A stretch of 64,000 bases of DNA from Pestalotiopsis fici W106-1 (taxonomy: Eukaryota; Ascomycota; Sordariomycetes; Amphisphaeriales; Sporocadaceae). Each line of letters opens with the position of its first letter. Positions within the stretch are counted from its first letter, which is position 1. Both the position numbers and the translations under genes were made by a program. Below the pieces are notes generated by a model. It saw only the letters and a list, made by a program, of their open reading frames with translations. It searched no databases and was not told the origin of the DNA. The stretch covers positions 124,001-188,000 of the forward strand of contig NW_006917104.1 of the NCBI RefSeq assembly GCF_000516985.1, written 5' to 3'. This document shows positions 23,088 through 35,302 of the stretch, piece after piece.

Positions 23088-24968
23088 TTACGGCGTCGCC
23101 ACATCAGCAGAGTCGACCTTGGGTTTGGGATAGATTGACTCGATCCCGAGTGTGGCGGCCTTTAACACGTCCTTTTCTTCATTTCCACTATTGTCTCCAA
23201 ATACTTCATCCATTTGCTCAAGTGATTTGCCCTAATTCATGTTAGTTGGAATTTCACAAAACAAAAAACAAAGACAAGCTCTTGATAATACTAACCTTGG
23301 TTTCTGGAACAAACCACCAGGCCCAAGCAGCAGCGATGAAACACCATGCCGCGAAAAATACATAGGTACCAAAGCCAATCTGTTCAATCATGGGTGGAGT
23401 CGCTACACCAACGATGAAATTGCTCAACCAGCAAGTCGCGGTTGATAATGCCACCCCCTTGGCTCTGGTGGAGCTAGGGAAGACTTCAGATGGCAAAGCC
23501 CAGCCAAGAGGCGAGTAAGAGACTCCGTAGACGAGGACAAAGATGAATGCCATGGCAACAGCCGCCCAGCCAGCAGCGGTGTGATTGGGCCAGTCATGAG
23601 AGTATAGGCCTACGAGGATAGCCATGATGGCCCAGGCAATACCCCCGCCGAGTGCTCCCCAGATAGCCAACGGCCTTCGACCAAGCTTATCAATAATGAA
23701 GAAGCAAACCCCAACAGCTACGAGCTGCAAGATATTAAAGACTCCAGACATGATGAGCGCCATATCTGCAGACTGTCCGATCGACTCGAATAAAGTTGGA
23801 GCGTAGTAGATGAAGGCATTGATGCCCGAAAACTGTTGAAAGAACATGCTACAAGTCAAAAACATGTTAGTTCTTGCCTTTTTACTCTTCTTTCTCGCTT
23901 CAAAAGGCAAACTCGAGCACTTACACACCAAGACCAACACATAGGCGACGCCATGTCTTTTTGCTAAAAAGATCGGTCCAGCTGACGAGTTCTTTGCGGA
24001 AACCCTTGACGCCAGGGTGTCGAATCTCTTGCATTCGCTTTTGGAACTCGGCTTCGACCAAGATTCCCCGCAGTTCAGTCTGGACGCGCTCATCCGACTC
24101 TGGCAGTCTACGCAGCTTTGCAAGATCGGTGAGAGCTTCGTGGGGTCTGCCAACAAGGGCTAGCCAGCGCGGCGAGTATGGGAAGAAGTTGATGAGTATT
24201 CCGAGCAGGGTCGGACAGACCATTTGCAGGCCCAGAGGGAGACGGAATGAAATTTCGCCGGCAAGCTCTCGAGTGCCGTATGTAATCCAAAAGGAAATAA
24301 CAACACCAGTCACGATGGAAACCGACTCCAGGACAAGCAGCGTGCCTCGTAGGTTTGGGGGCGAGATTTCGGAAATGTACAAAGGAGCACCCTAAGAACA
24401 AGTCAATAAACGTTCCTGGAGCTGTTGACTGTGACATTCAGTGATTGTCAATACTAACCAAAGCAAGTGTTCCGACACCAATACCACCAATGGTTCGGCC
24501 AGCAACCAGCATACCGTAGTTGACGGCTGCTGTCTGTAAAATAGCGCCTATATTGAATATGACAACCACAACGACAAGAGCTCTCTTTCTAGAAATCTTG
24601 TCGGCCAACCAGGGCATAAAGAAACAACCCAAAAAGGCGCCAAGCTCCAGCATACCAGTCATGAAACCCTTGCCAAAGCCAGTGGCGGCAAAGGGATATA
24701 CTTGATGGAACTGGTCCATGACATTAATGATGGATATGACACCCTGGTCGTAGCCGAATGAAAAGCCACCCAAGGATGCTACAAACGCGGCAAACAAGAT
24801 ATATGGGGAGCTGATGATGCCCCGAACCCCGCTGGGACCGTAAGCGACATCTTCGGCGGCTTTGGTGGGAAGGTCTCTGGTCTTGACGGCCGAGAGGTCA
24901 GCGAATTCAGCATGTTCGCCTTGCGGTTTAGGCCGAGCCGCATCAGAACTGATATTTATCGTGGGCAT
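23088..24968 (-). CDS. MFS sugar transporter (hexose/disaccharide-type)
   Basis: 557 aa. Minus-strand exons 24459-24968, 23925-24391, 23296-23848 and 23088-23231; introns 67, 76 and 64 nt, with the frame restored at each. Sugar-porter marks: GGFSFGYDQGVISIINV in TM1, DKISRKRA loop, GRTIGGIGVGTLALGAPLYISEISP, SPRWLALVGR, QQFSGINAFIYYAP in TM7, DKLGRRPLA loop, PSEVFPSSTRAKG and FVPETKGKSLEQMDEVFG. The N-terminal 50 residues are hydrophilic and cytoplasmic. The ATG at 24968 is chosen because the upstream in-frame extension has only a TTG. Substrate unknown. It differs clearly from the transporter at 4.1 kb, so the two are not recent duplicates. Confidence 0.93.
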
Positions 24969-27900
24969 CTTGGTGTGTTTGAGGAGCAACACCTAATTAA
25001 TGGTAACTCGTAATAGACACCTTTGGAAAGATGCGGGATGATTACGCATACAACTATTTCTACCATGGCGACTTGCCCAGTCTTAAATATACTTGCCTCT
25101 CGCCAAGCCACATCAAGCAGAACCGTTGGAGGACATGCTAACGCAGCACTACTGTGGAGTAAAATGCCGAAATCACAATAGTGCTTCCCCTGGTGCTGAC
25201 TCGAAAGCAGACTACTTTGTTAAGGTAATTCCCCAGAGCGGATACTATACTGAAAGCCCCATGGGGAGTGTGACGTCAGTTTCGTCGAGGGATCCCCAGA
25301 CCCACACGGGCGGGCCAGTCAGCTGATACGTGCCAGAGGTGTCCGTGGGCATCGTGGACCTCGTTGACGCCTTTTCTGTTGGTGGTTTGATTTATGACCA
25401 TAACGACGCTTTTATTACGTCGGTAGGAATCCAGAAAACCAAATGTTTTGGTCCGTGTCTAAAGTCTCTATTTTTGATTTTTGTCTGTCCATACTCTAGA
25501 ACAGAAATCCACAGAATGTTTTTGTAATTGTGCATTTGTCGTAAACGTATCTGAGAATGCCTAGCAACTCCAACACAATATGCAATGCGTATGCAGATCA
25601 TGAATGGCAATCATGTACACTACATACTCTCGAGAGCAAGATGGAGAAATAGGAAATGTACTACTAGGATAGTCGAGACGACTGGCCCAGTCTGGACAAT
25701 CGTACACGTACATGCCTCAAAGCAGATCACGAATAGTTCGGCACATGAGATGTGCCGGGCAAAGTCTCCGAAAGTCTTGTCGATGCAACTACAGGTTAAC
25801 AAAGTCTAGCGACACGCTTTCCATTCAAGGGCGCCTTTGCTGATCTGGAATTAAACTTGCTGACAAAAGCTTGCCTATTGATATGAGCAAGTCCCGAAAG
25901 CCCATGTAGGGCAAAATCGGCGAGATCCCAAAACTGCCTAAAAGGCACAAGAGGGAAATATTTGGGTCAAGAAGCAGCTGGTTGAGAGCGAGCATGACGT
26001 CGTCTAGTGGACGTCCCCCTGTCGGACACTAATCCCGTTCCTGCCGGGCCCTGATTCCGGCATATCTCCACGATTCTCCCCACTCCTCCAGCAATACCAG
26101 CTGCACTATCCTCGCTATCCTCGATGAGCACAAACGAGGCAAATATGCAGCCGGCAAAGAGGGTTCGCCTTGTTTTCAATCCGATGCCTCATTGGTCCGG
26201 GGTAGTCAATGGCCAACATCCTGGAAGCCAAGGTTGCACATGTATTGGCTTCCCGCAGCTGTGTATGTGGATAACCAATACTCTGGTCCTGTAGTCGTAT
26301 GCCACAATGCCTGGCACGGCATTCCATGCCATGTTGATACCAAACTTGTCGTGTACAAGTTGCCTATTTAGATTGTCGAGACTGTAGTCCAATTAGGAAG
26401 CATCCCCAGAGTTTCTTTCCAATAAAATTCTGTCAAAAGTCAACGGCCTCGGAGTCTCGGACTGACTGCCGTTTTGGAGACTCGCACAGTTCTTTACTCA
26501 AGCAGCACGTACCTGTGAGTTGATATCTCGTGATTAGATAACCAATAGCAAGTTCTTCCCGTCCTTGAAAATGATCAAGCAGATGCCATGGAATATTGGA
26601 TATTCGCTTTGCATGGTCATCGTGCTGGGGCTTACTACCGTGGTAACAAGACGACGCAGACACATTGTCAAAGTCAGGCATGTCCAAGTCTACTAACAGA
26701 TGAACCCACGTGAGGTTTATGGTTGCCTCAAGGTGCAGTCAGCTCTGATGAATATAGATTCTAGGTTGTGGTGAAACTGACAGGACACGGTTGACCAGCC
26801 TACTTTGTGCCTAGGTAAAACATCACCATGAAATTATCCTGGCCTCATCTTTCCTAATCGCAATGACCTGCTAATTGACGCTAGTCTGAGAATTCAACGA
26901 CTGTCTTCTTCCATCAAGTAAGCTAGTGACTCTAAAGAAACGACAGGATCTGTATCGTGTTTGAGAAACTTTATAGTTTTTGTTAGAACTGATTGACAGC
27001 CCTGCAGTTGAAAATGAGGAGGCAAAATCTCTCTTTGCCCTGCGAATTCACAAAATGGCGCCCTTTCAAGCGACACTGGATTTCAGAAGACGTAAAACCG
27101 TGAGCTTCTCAATAGTGCAAGTTCTACGTGTTTCATGGCGGCTTTTTCCTTGGTCAGTCAAGCCTACTAACGAAAATATCAACGGTCTGTGAACCCAAGA
27201 GACCTCTGCATGGTCTTTCGAGACGCTTTAGAACGGCTACGAGGTTGCGGACAGCTCGTCATGCCAGTCGAACCTCGATCCGTTACTCGCATTTCTCCAA
27301 TGGCCGAGCTATGCCAATCTATCACTTCAGGGTATACTTGGACAGTCAGGAAATGAGCAAATTTTGATTGACTCATCATGCCACCAATCTGATTCGTGGC
27401 GTCACTGTCAGACTCATATCTAGGTTGAGCAATACCGAAGGATAATCAAACTCGTGCTTTGTGCCGCTTGGAAGCAACAGCATTTACGTGCTTTCTTTTT
27501 ACAGTGCCATGTGCACATCCCAAAAAACCTCGCTTCATCGGTCATTGGGCAAATGTTCATGTTCATGTTTTACCCGCCTGCAGAGGAGTTTGTAGATTGC
27601 GAGCATCACATACACGACCACCAACGATTGGTACATGGCTCTAAAAGCACCCGGCAATCAATACACGTCCGTCTTTTTACATTCATGCTATTTACATCGT
27701 CCGAGGGATGCAATTGAAAAGGAGAGAAACCAGGACGCTCATGTGTAAGCTCTTGCAGAATCGCTTAAGGACACTTTACACGGGGATGATGCCACCGTCC
27801 ACGATATCGCGTCATTGCTTAGACTAACAGAACACGTTGAGCAGTCTCGGCAAAACGCACTGCCAGAAACTTTGACGGCCTCTGTGCTTGGACGAGAGAA

Positions 27901-28810
27901 TACAAAACACTTCAAACCATCTTTAATTTCCATTTTGTATTCGAAAAGGAACACTGCACACTCCAAGTACCAATACTGGACACGCCATAAAGACACAATG
28001 GCTGTCACGGCAAAATCCAGAATCAATACCGACTGCGGCACATGTCGCAAGATCAAGGAAGAGGAGGATAAAAAAGAGACAAGAACGTCGGTGACTATCA
28101 GTCCGAATGAGAGTGGAAGCAAAGGCAAGTAATTTTTCTTTTCTCATCTCCTCCCTTCGAGTTTCCGTATTGTGATTATTTTCCCGCCTTTAATACTCTT
28201 ACTACTCCCACGTTTCTCGTCTAAAATTCAACAATCTTGAACAATCAGCAAGAGGGCTTTGTATTTATAATGCAAAGACTCCAGGCATTCAATGTTCAGT
28301 ACCCCAGACCCGCAGGTAGCAGGCACCCCACCAAAACGCCTGCATGTGCTGGCGTAAAAAGGGGTCTGGCGCCAATTGAGCCACCCAATTGGTGTCTCGC
28401 CCCCCTCTGACAGCTTGCATTCAGCTCTGGTAGGGCTGTAGTGTACGATAGACCCCTGGCCGCGCATATTTCTAAGGTAGTGGATGCTGGCCAAACTGCC
28501 GCAATGGCGTTGGCAGCGATTTCGGTTCACTTGCGAGTCATTGTATCACCACCCAACCACATTACGAAATACCCAAACAGCTCAAAGCAAAGTTGCGATA
28601 CCCTCCACCCTCACCAGTGCTACTGCTGTCCTCTTCTTCCACCGCCTGCGGCAATCTAGGATCACACCCGTCTGGTGCCGCCGTGTTTGTCTCCTTTTGC
28701 TCAATTTTGGACATATCGTCAATATCGCTTCACTCGCCAACAGACAATTCCTTGAACCACGTTTTCCTCAGCATGAGTATTCGTATTGACTTTCAATCCA
28801 AGTAGACACA
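24969..28810. other. Long intergenic region, about 3.8 kb
   Basis: Holds the promoters of the divergent sugar transporter and DUG2. I find no supported gene. Minus-strand fragments at about 25970-27080 look faintly protein-like but show no domain and do not splice into one frame. On the plus strand an ATG at 27998 opens 44 codons with a CGTC (CxxC) and many Lys/Glu residues and ends just before a possible donor; it is not listed as a gene. Confidence 0.45.
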
Positions 28811-31617
28811 ATGCCCTCTGCCACCAGCCATTGTGCACCGTCGCCGCTAATAGGTGCCCCTCCCCATACGACTCCCGACTTGGACCATGTTCTCAAGCAC
28901 GAAAGCTCCGTGCTGGCTCTCGCAGTTGGCAATGACAGCATCTATGCCGGTACTCAAGATGGAGAGATTGTGGTTTGGTCGCTTGGGAGCTTTCAGCAGA
29001 CGAATAGAATACAAGCACACAAGCGCAGCGTCATGTGTCTGTTCCTGTCCGATGACGGGTCTCTTCTCTTTTCCAGCGCAAGCGATCCGATTGTCAATGT
29101 CTGGTGTCCACGAACCATGACGCGTCTCTACGAAATTTACAGCACATATGATTCATTTGGCGACATATTCTCTGTAGCATACTCTTCACAGTACGAGACG
29201 GTCTACTTTGGAGCACAAAATACCACCATTCAGTGGGCTGGCCTGAAAGACTCGGGCTGTAGAGTTAGCCAGGACTCGCAGAGCCACCCAGACCGCAGAA
29301 ACCACCGCTTCTTTGACTCGAGGGCTGTCGGCGGCACATCCACGCCTAGACCGACCGACGAACGATACGATTTGATCCCCCGCTCACACACGGTTTTGGA
29401 AACTGACCGACGCTGCATCAAACAATACGCCCACTACGGATATGTCTTTTGCATGCTCATGGCCAAGGGTGTCACTGCATCCGTTGAACCCGAGGATGAC
29501 GTTTTGGTTTCGGGCGGAGGAGATGGGACCATCAAGATTTGGAAGCTCGGTGGCAAGGAAGTGGGTCCAGACGGCATAGAAAACGGACTCGAGGAAATCA
29601 TGACGCTGGGCGAGGACAATGCCGAATCTGTCATGTCTTTGGCCATTGACGGTTCGTTTCTCTACAGCGGCAAGATCAAGGGCATCATTGAGCTGTGGGA
29701 TCTCGACACTAGACAAAAGCTTCGGGTGATCAAAGCTCACCGTGGGGATGTCATGGCTCTGCAAATGGGTAGAGGCTATCTCTGGAGCGCTGGCTCTACA
29801 GGAACTGCGAGTGTAAGTTGTACTGAAAAGGACATTCAAAGCCAAATCATCTAATGTTCTGGTAGAAACACAGCACGGTGCATTATGGAGAGTATCAGCC
29901 CAATGCTGCCCAAAACGTCAGCCAGAAATACCAACTACTCACCCAGTTCAAGGCCCACGAAGGCAAGATTCTCGCATCAGCCGTCACCAATCATGACGGC
30001 CGCCAGCTATTCATCACGGGCGCAAACGACAACAATGTAGCCGTCTGGGTGGTCGAAAGCCCACCCGCAAGTGAGCAGTCTCCTCCAGAGGGCGACGAAG
30101 ATATGATGATATCGAGCCTGCGAGAGTTTGTGTCCTTCAAGACTATATCTTCTCGGCCCGAGTTCGCCGAGGACTGCCGGCGGGGTGCTACTTTTCTTCG
30201 TACCCTCTTTCGAAAGCTGGGAGCCGATGTCCACATGCTGAGCACGGACAATAACAATCATCATCCAGTCGTGTTTGCAAAATTTGCAGGAAAGCTCACT
30301 CCAGCCGAGAAGCGCAAGAGGATTCTCTTTTACGGCCATTACGATGTTGTACCTGCCGACGCAAAGAACAGCAAGTGGAACACGGATCCATTCCAGCTCA
30401 AGGGTACCAATGGATATCTCTACGGCAGAGGCGTGAGCGACAATAAAGGACCAATCATGGCAGCTCTCTACGCCGTCACAGATCTCATGCAAGCAAAGGC
30501 CTTGGACTCGGACATTATCTTTCTGATCGAGGGCGAGGAAGAGTCTGGCTCGCGTGGTTTTAGAGAAACCATTCGCCAAAACAAGGACCGGATCGGCAAC
30601 ATTGATTATATTCTTTTAGCCAACAGCTACTGGCTGAATGACGAGACTCCCTGCTTGACGTATGGACTGCGAGGCGTCCTTCACGCCACTGTCTGCATCG
30701 AGTCCAAACATCCAGACCTTCACTCGGGAGTGGATGGCAGCTACCTGATGAACGAGCCGCTGACCGACCTGACCACCCTCATGGCGAGACTCAAGGGACC
30801 AAGGAACCGCGTGCTCATTCCAGGATTCTACGATGGGGTTCTGCCCTTGAAACCCGAGGAAGAGGCCCGCTACGACGACATAGTCTCGGTCCTGGTGAAT
30901 CAAGAACCAGTCAACATGACCGCAACTGACCTCAAAAAGTCTTTGATGGCCCGTTGGCGAGAGCCCAACCTGACCATTCATCGGTTCAAAGTGTCGGGGC
31001 CGGACGGAAGCTTGGTTAGTAGTCATGCAAGCTCGCACATTAGTTTCCGACTGGTTCCTGGCCAAGAGGTTGACCAGGTCATTGAGTCGCTCACGGCCTA
31101 CTTGACCAAGGAATTTGAGCACCTCGAAAGTGAAAACGTCCTGCGTATTGACGTGGACAACAAAGCCGAGCCATGGCTTGGCGATCCCGACAATTACATT
31201 TTCCGCACGCTCGAGGAGGCCATCATGACGGCCTGGGCACCTCTGTTTGCGAGCACGGATGACATGCCGCAGGATGGTGGCCCTGGAGACGGCGGCGCCA
31301 CAGGCCGGCGACCGAGTCTGGAGCAACTCGACACTAGAGAGTCACATCGTTTAACATTTGGAGACTCATCCTCCAAAAGCATCCAGCTTACAGGCAACTC
31401 GGCAACACCTCTGACCAAGCCCCGAAAGCCTCTATACATCCGAGAGGGTGGATCAATTCCAGCTATTCGTTTTCTGGAAAAGGAGTTTGATGCCCCGGCA
31501 GCCCATCTGCCCTGCGGCCAGGCCAGCGATTCCGCGCATCTGGATAATGAGCGCCTTAGGGTGACCAACTTGATCAAGAGCCGGGAGATTATAGGGCATG
31601 TTTTTAGAAAGTTGTAA
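28811..31617 (+). CDS. dug2: DUG2-like glutathione-degradation subunit (WD40 + M20 peptidase)
   Basis: 917 aa from exons 28811-29812 and 29866-31617; intron 29813-29865 (53 nt), phase 0. The N-terminal third is a WD40 propeller, with blades recognisable from IYAGTQDGEIVVWSL, VLVSGGGDGTIKIWKL, GIIELWDL and LFITGANDNNVAVWVV. The rest is an M20 metallopeptidase: the zinc His in FYGHYDVVPA (H492), the bridging Asp in GRGVSDNKGP (D526), the EGEEESGS acidic motif (E558-E560) and SGVDGSY with a dimerisation lid. In yeast, Dug2 with Dug3 opens the gamma-glutamyl bond of glutathione in the cytosol. Domain order and length agree with Dug2 (about 880 aa). The partner DUG3 is not in the window. Confidence 0.93.
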
Positions 31618-32633
31618 TGACATTTTCAGAGGAAATAGTCGTTTGCATTACAGACTTGTGGGACTAGGCGGGTGTTTTGGCGTTTTTTCAGCATTTGGTA
31701 GCAATTGGAATGGCATATTGTTACGACAATCAGTATCAGTAGATACCCTTGGGAGCCTGTATCGTGCAGCGCGTTTGAGAAGGAGCTTAGGATAGCAGAA
31801 TGAATAAAAGGCTAGTATCCTTGCCCGCTACCATGGCCCTTGAAAGTCATTTCCAGATGTCTACCACACTCGGCTCAGTTCCCGGGCAGAGACATCATGG
31901 CCCGTGCTTGCGGCTCTAGAACGACGCGCTACGATGACAATATTCAAGGACCGCTCGCTTCGTCGCAGCAAATATAAAAAGTCCGGAGCTTCGGCTATCG
32001 CGAGTTGGAGGCAACATACATGATAAATTCCCATGCTAGGCCCACGTCGAATTCATTTTTAAGCGCATTGCCAAGGATATATAAAGGAGGCTCTCAGTAG
32101 TCCCACATCATTCGTGCGAATTCTGTCAGCCGCTCGGAAGCAAGCGATTCTGGAAAGTGGAGACGGCCCACGGGCAGGTATTCCATGTCCGTTTTTAATC
32201 AACATCAGACGAATCCGCCGAGGCGCATCCCAGGATACCATTACTCTGCTCATTTCCTTCCACGGCGTTTGTGATTCTGCTCCCCGGACTCGCTGCCTCC
32301 ATGCCTCTTTGTTTGAAACGGAGCGTCCATGGCCTCGGCGGACCGTGTTTCAATGACAATGCTACTTGGTAGGTTCAGGTGGAATTCAACCTGGCCATGG
32401 CATACCGTACAGGAGCTAGGATGGATACCAAGACTAATTGTCCATTGTCCATGACTGTCTCTTAAAACTATCGTGTCCAGCTCCTCCTTGAGCTGTGAGC
32501 CATTGTAGAACCTCTCTCACTACTTTGTCAATTGCAATTTTCTCTGCCGGCTGGTCGGTCGTTTCATTCATTCCTTGATCAATCAAACCTTTCTTTAACC
32601 CTTTTCGTGCTTTTCCATTCCATTCTTTTCAAG
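31618..32633. other. Intergenic between DUG2 and the PL20 gene
   Basis: 1.0 kb: DUG2 3' end and PL20 promoter/leader. The last 100 bases are C/T-rich and lead to an AAGATG start. The PL20 frame is open upstream, but that stretch is not signal-peptide-like. No gene seen. Confidence 0.5.
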
Positions 32634-33933
32634 ATGAAGTTGACCCCTCTCGTCCCTGGTGTAGCCTCGCTTGTCGGCGTCGCCAGTGCTGGTACTGTTC
32701 TCTGGGATGGCCGTTTCAATGACTTGTCCTCGGCCTCGGATCTTGACAACTGGAGCTGGTCCAACCAAGTTGGCCCGTACCAGTGGTACATTCACGGTGA
32801 TGGCGAGACCACCGAGTACGTGAACTTGTCAAGCGACTACAAGAATCCTGCCGACTCTGCTTCTACCCAGGGTGCCAAGATCTCCTTGACCGACACGGCG
32901 TACTGGAACGGCCAGACGATGCGGAGGACCGAACTGATTCCTCAGACGAGTGCTGCCATCAACTCGGGTACTGTCTACTACCACTTTAGCATCAAGCGCT
33001 CAGATGTCAACCCGCCGGCCCAGACCCGAGAACACCAAATCATGTTCTTCGAGTCTCACTTTACTGAATTAAAGGCTGGCTGGTTGTCTGGAGCCTCTGG
33101 AACTACCGACGCCAACTTGCGCTGGATGGCCAACAGCCAAACCCAGTGGAACGCGACTTGGGAGGCCGACGTGTGGCATAATGTTGCCTACGAGATTGAC
33201 TTTGACGGCCAGACGGTCGCCTTCTGGCACTCTACCGGCAGCGATGCCCTGACTCAGGTCGTTGCCCCAGTCTCTGTCAGCGCCTCCAGCAACGGTGCCG
33301 ACTTTCACGTCGGTGTCTTGGAGCTGCCGCGTGATGGCTATGCCGATGCGGACGAGGACATTTACATTTCGGGTGTCTACATTGAGAGCGGCGACATCAC
33401 CACCGAGATTGGCAGCGGAGATGCTTCTGGGTCTTCGTCGAGCGTTGCAACCTCTGCCGCTTCCACATCGACTGCAGCAGCCACCACCAGCGCCGCCATC
33501 ACTACAACCTCCTCTTCGACATTGGCCACCTCGACCGTGCCGGCCACCACCTCCGTCTCTTCCACACAGGCAGTCACAACCACCAAGGCGACAACCACCT
33601 CGGCAGCTGCCTCGGCAACAGCGTAAGTGAATTCCTTTAAGGCAGCCTCGGGGCGGCTCGTGGTGGGAAAGACTAACATGGAAATTTCAGTAAGGCGGCT
33701 TGCAAGCGCCGAAAGCGCTTCCACGCCTAAGTAGCAGACTTTTGGGAAATTTTCCTTCATTCTTGTTTCCTTTTCATGGATTCATGGAGAGAAAAGTCAC
33801 TAATACACCGCACAACAGTGTAGGTCAGACACTCTACGGCCAATGCGGCGGTAGCGGTTGGTCAGGTGCTACAGTTTGTGCTACTGGCACTTGCTCAGTG
33901 CTCAACGACTACTACTACCAATGCCTGAACTAA
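32634..33933 (+). CDS. PL20 glucuronan-lyase-like secreted enzyme with alternatively spliced CBM1
   Basis: Predicted endo-beta-1,4-glucuronan lyase (polysaccharide lyase family 20): signal peptide ([20 protein letters not shown]), a beta-sandwich catalytic domain at residues about 20-255 ([35 protein letters not shown]), then a Ser/Thr-rich linker to about 329. Exon 1 is 32634-33622 with donor GTAAGT. The distal acceptor at 33818 gives exon 33819-33933, whose product is a complete CBM1 ([21 protein letters not shown]), total 367 aa. The proximal acceptor at 33690 gives exon 33691-33730, adding a 12-residue basic tail that ends in RRKRFHA, total 342 aa. Both acceptors keep frame and have branch-like sequences. 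Family assignment rests on recognised sequence similarity; activity is inferred. Confidence 0.85.
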
Positions 33934-34191
33934 AACTCGCCCGTAATGGAAAAAGAGTCTGCAGTAACAGGCCTCGAATCGCGAGACGAATAGGTTTAAA
34001 GAAGGTTCTTTGTAAATAGTTGCATGTCATGTCTCCCTAGTCGGATGATTGACCAGAATATATATATTCATTCGGAAAATACGGGGCCCTCTTGTTCTGC
34101 ATTTTCATAACACGCCTTTGCCGGTGCCAACACAATTCTCTACCAAATCAACAGCTCAATCATCGCCCGCCAAGGTGAATTCCATCATGCC
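33934..34191. other. Convergent 3' regions of PL20 and AA1-like genes
   Basis: 258 nt, with a TATATATATTC run at about 34060. No gene. Confidence 0.4.
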
Positions 34192-34629
34192 TCACAGAGA
34201 GGTGACGGGATAGCTCTGGTCCGGAGTGACGACGGCGCCTCCAGCAAGCTGCTTGTCGGTATAGGCCGGCCACACAATCTTCTTTTGAGTATTGTCAACC
34301 ACTGAGAGGGTGGTGAAGCCATTGCCGGGCCCGAATTGTCCGCTCCATCCACTGGTGACTGTATAGACGCCACAATTGGCACCGGTTCCCGACGTCTGAC
34401 TTGCAGGCTTGCCCTTGACCGTAAAAGTGCAGGCCGTGGCCGGGGACAGGTGAGTGTCAATGGAGAATGACCAGGTGCAAGTGGTATCGGCAGTATCGCA
34501 AACGCGCTTCATGCCGACAATGGTCCACTGCGGAGCGGCGGCTCTGGTGGCCAGGCCGGCGTCCGTGACCGGGACTGCCAGAGCAGTGGTGGCTGCGAGG
34601 GCTGCGAAAAGACCGGTAGTAATCTGCAT
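34192..34629 (-). CDS. Small secreted four-cysteine protein, AA1-like (Alt a 1-type) fold
   Basis: 145 aa, intronless. A signal peptide (MQITTGLFAALAATTALA) and short propeptide-like stretch precede WTIVGMKRVCDTADTTCTWSF, ACTFTVKG, ANCGVYTVTSGWSGQFG and IVWPAYTDKQL. The four Cys residues of the mature part fit two disulfides. The pattern matches the AA1-like domain found in small secreted proteins of plant-associated and cell-wall-degrading fungi, some of which act as elicitors or allergens; no function can be assigned to this one. It is convergent with the PL20 gene. Confidence 0.82.
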   Translation of the reverse strand: MQITTGLFAALAATTALAVPVTDAGLATRAAAPQWTIVGMKRVCDTADTTCTWSFSIDTHLSPATACTFTVKGKPASQTSGTGANCGVYTVTSGWSGQFGPGNGFTTLSVVDNTQKKIVWPAYTDKQLAGGAVVTPDQSYPVTSL

Positions 34630-35302
34630 TTTGATTATGAATGGAATTGTTAATGTTTTCGAAGGGAATGTATCGAGTTGATGGTGCTATAGTATTTCCA
34701 GTCTGCTGTTGGCGCTGATGCCTTTTTATACTTGATCAAGGTGACTTGCCCGTATTGAATCCATCATATATTCAAATGTTTAGATTATTATCACCGTAAT
34801 TCCAAGACATGAAGACACACAGTGGCCGGGCGTCCCAAGTGAGTGTCATTGTAGAGTGAGATTGAGAAGCTGCCATTTCATCGTATCATGCCAAAGACTT
34901 CGTGTTGAATAGAGCAAAAGAGGAACACGAACATTAAATCATCACGCGATGGACCTCAGCTACTCAATAGTCTGATTTTTTCCGCGCCACTGATGGCTTG
35001 GAGTTGGATTGCTGACACATAAATTGGAGTGATGCAACGTGGCATAGGCATTGTCGTGTGCCGCTCCAGCTAACGGTTGGACTACTTACGGTTAGGGAAA
35101 CAGGTCAGGTTCTCAAGTCACAATGAGCCGTTCCACTGCGGCCCGTTGTTCTCTGTAGAATTCGTATTCAATTGATTATTCTCTCTACAGTATGGACTGC
35201 ATTTTTGACAATTTGTACGAATGGCTTGGCTTGAACTCGTGAGCTTGGCCCTAATGCCAAATATGTTCCATCGACAAGACCCGTTTCGTGGCTGTTCGTG
35301 TC
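34630..35302. other. Intergenic, nothing recognised
   Basis: 673 nt upstream of the AA1-like gene and downstream of the 401-aa gene. No feature seen. Confidence 0.5.
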
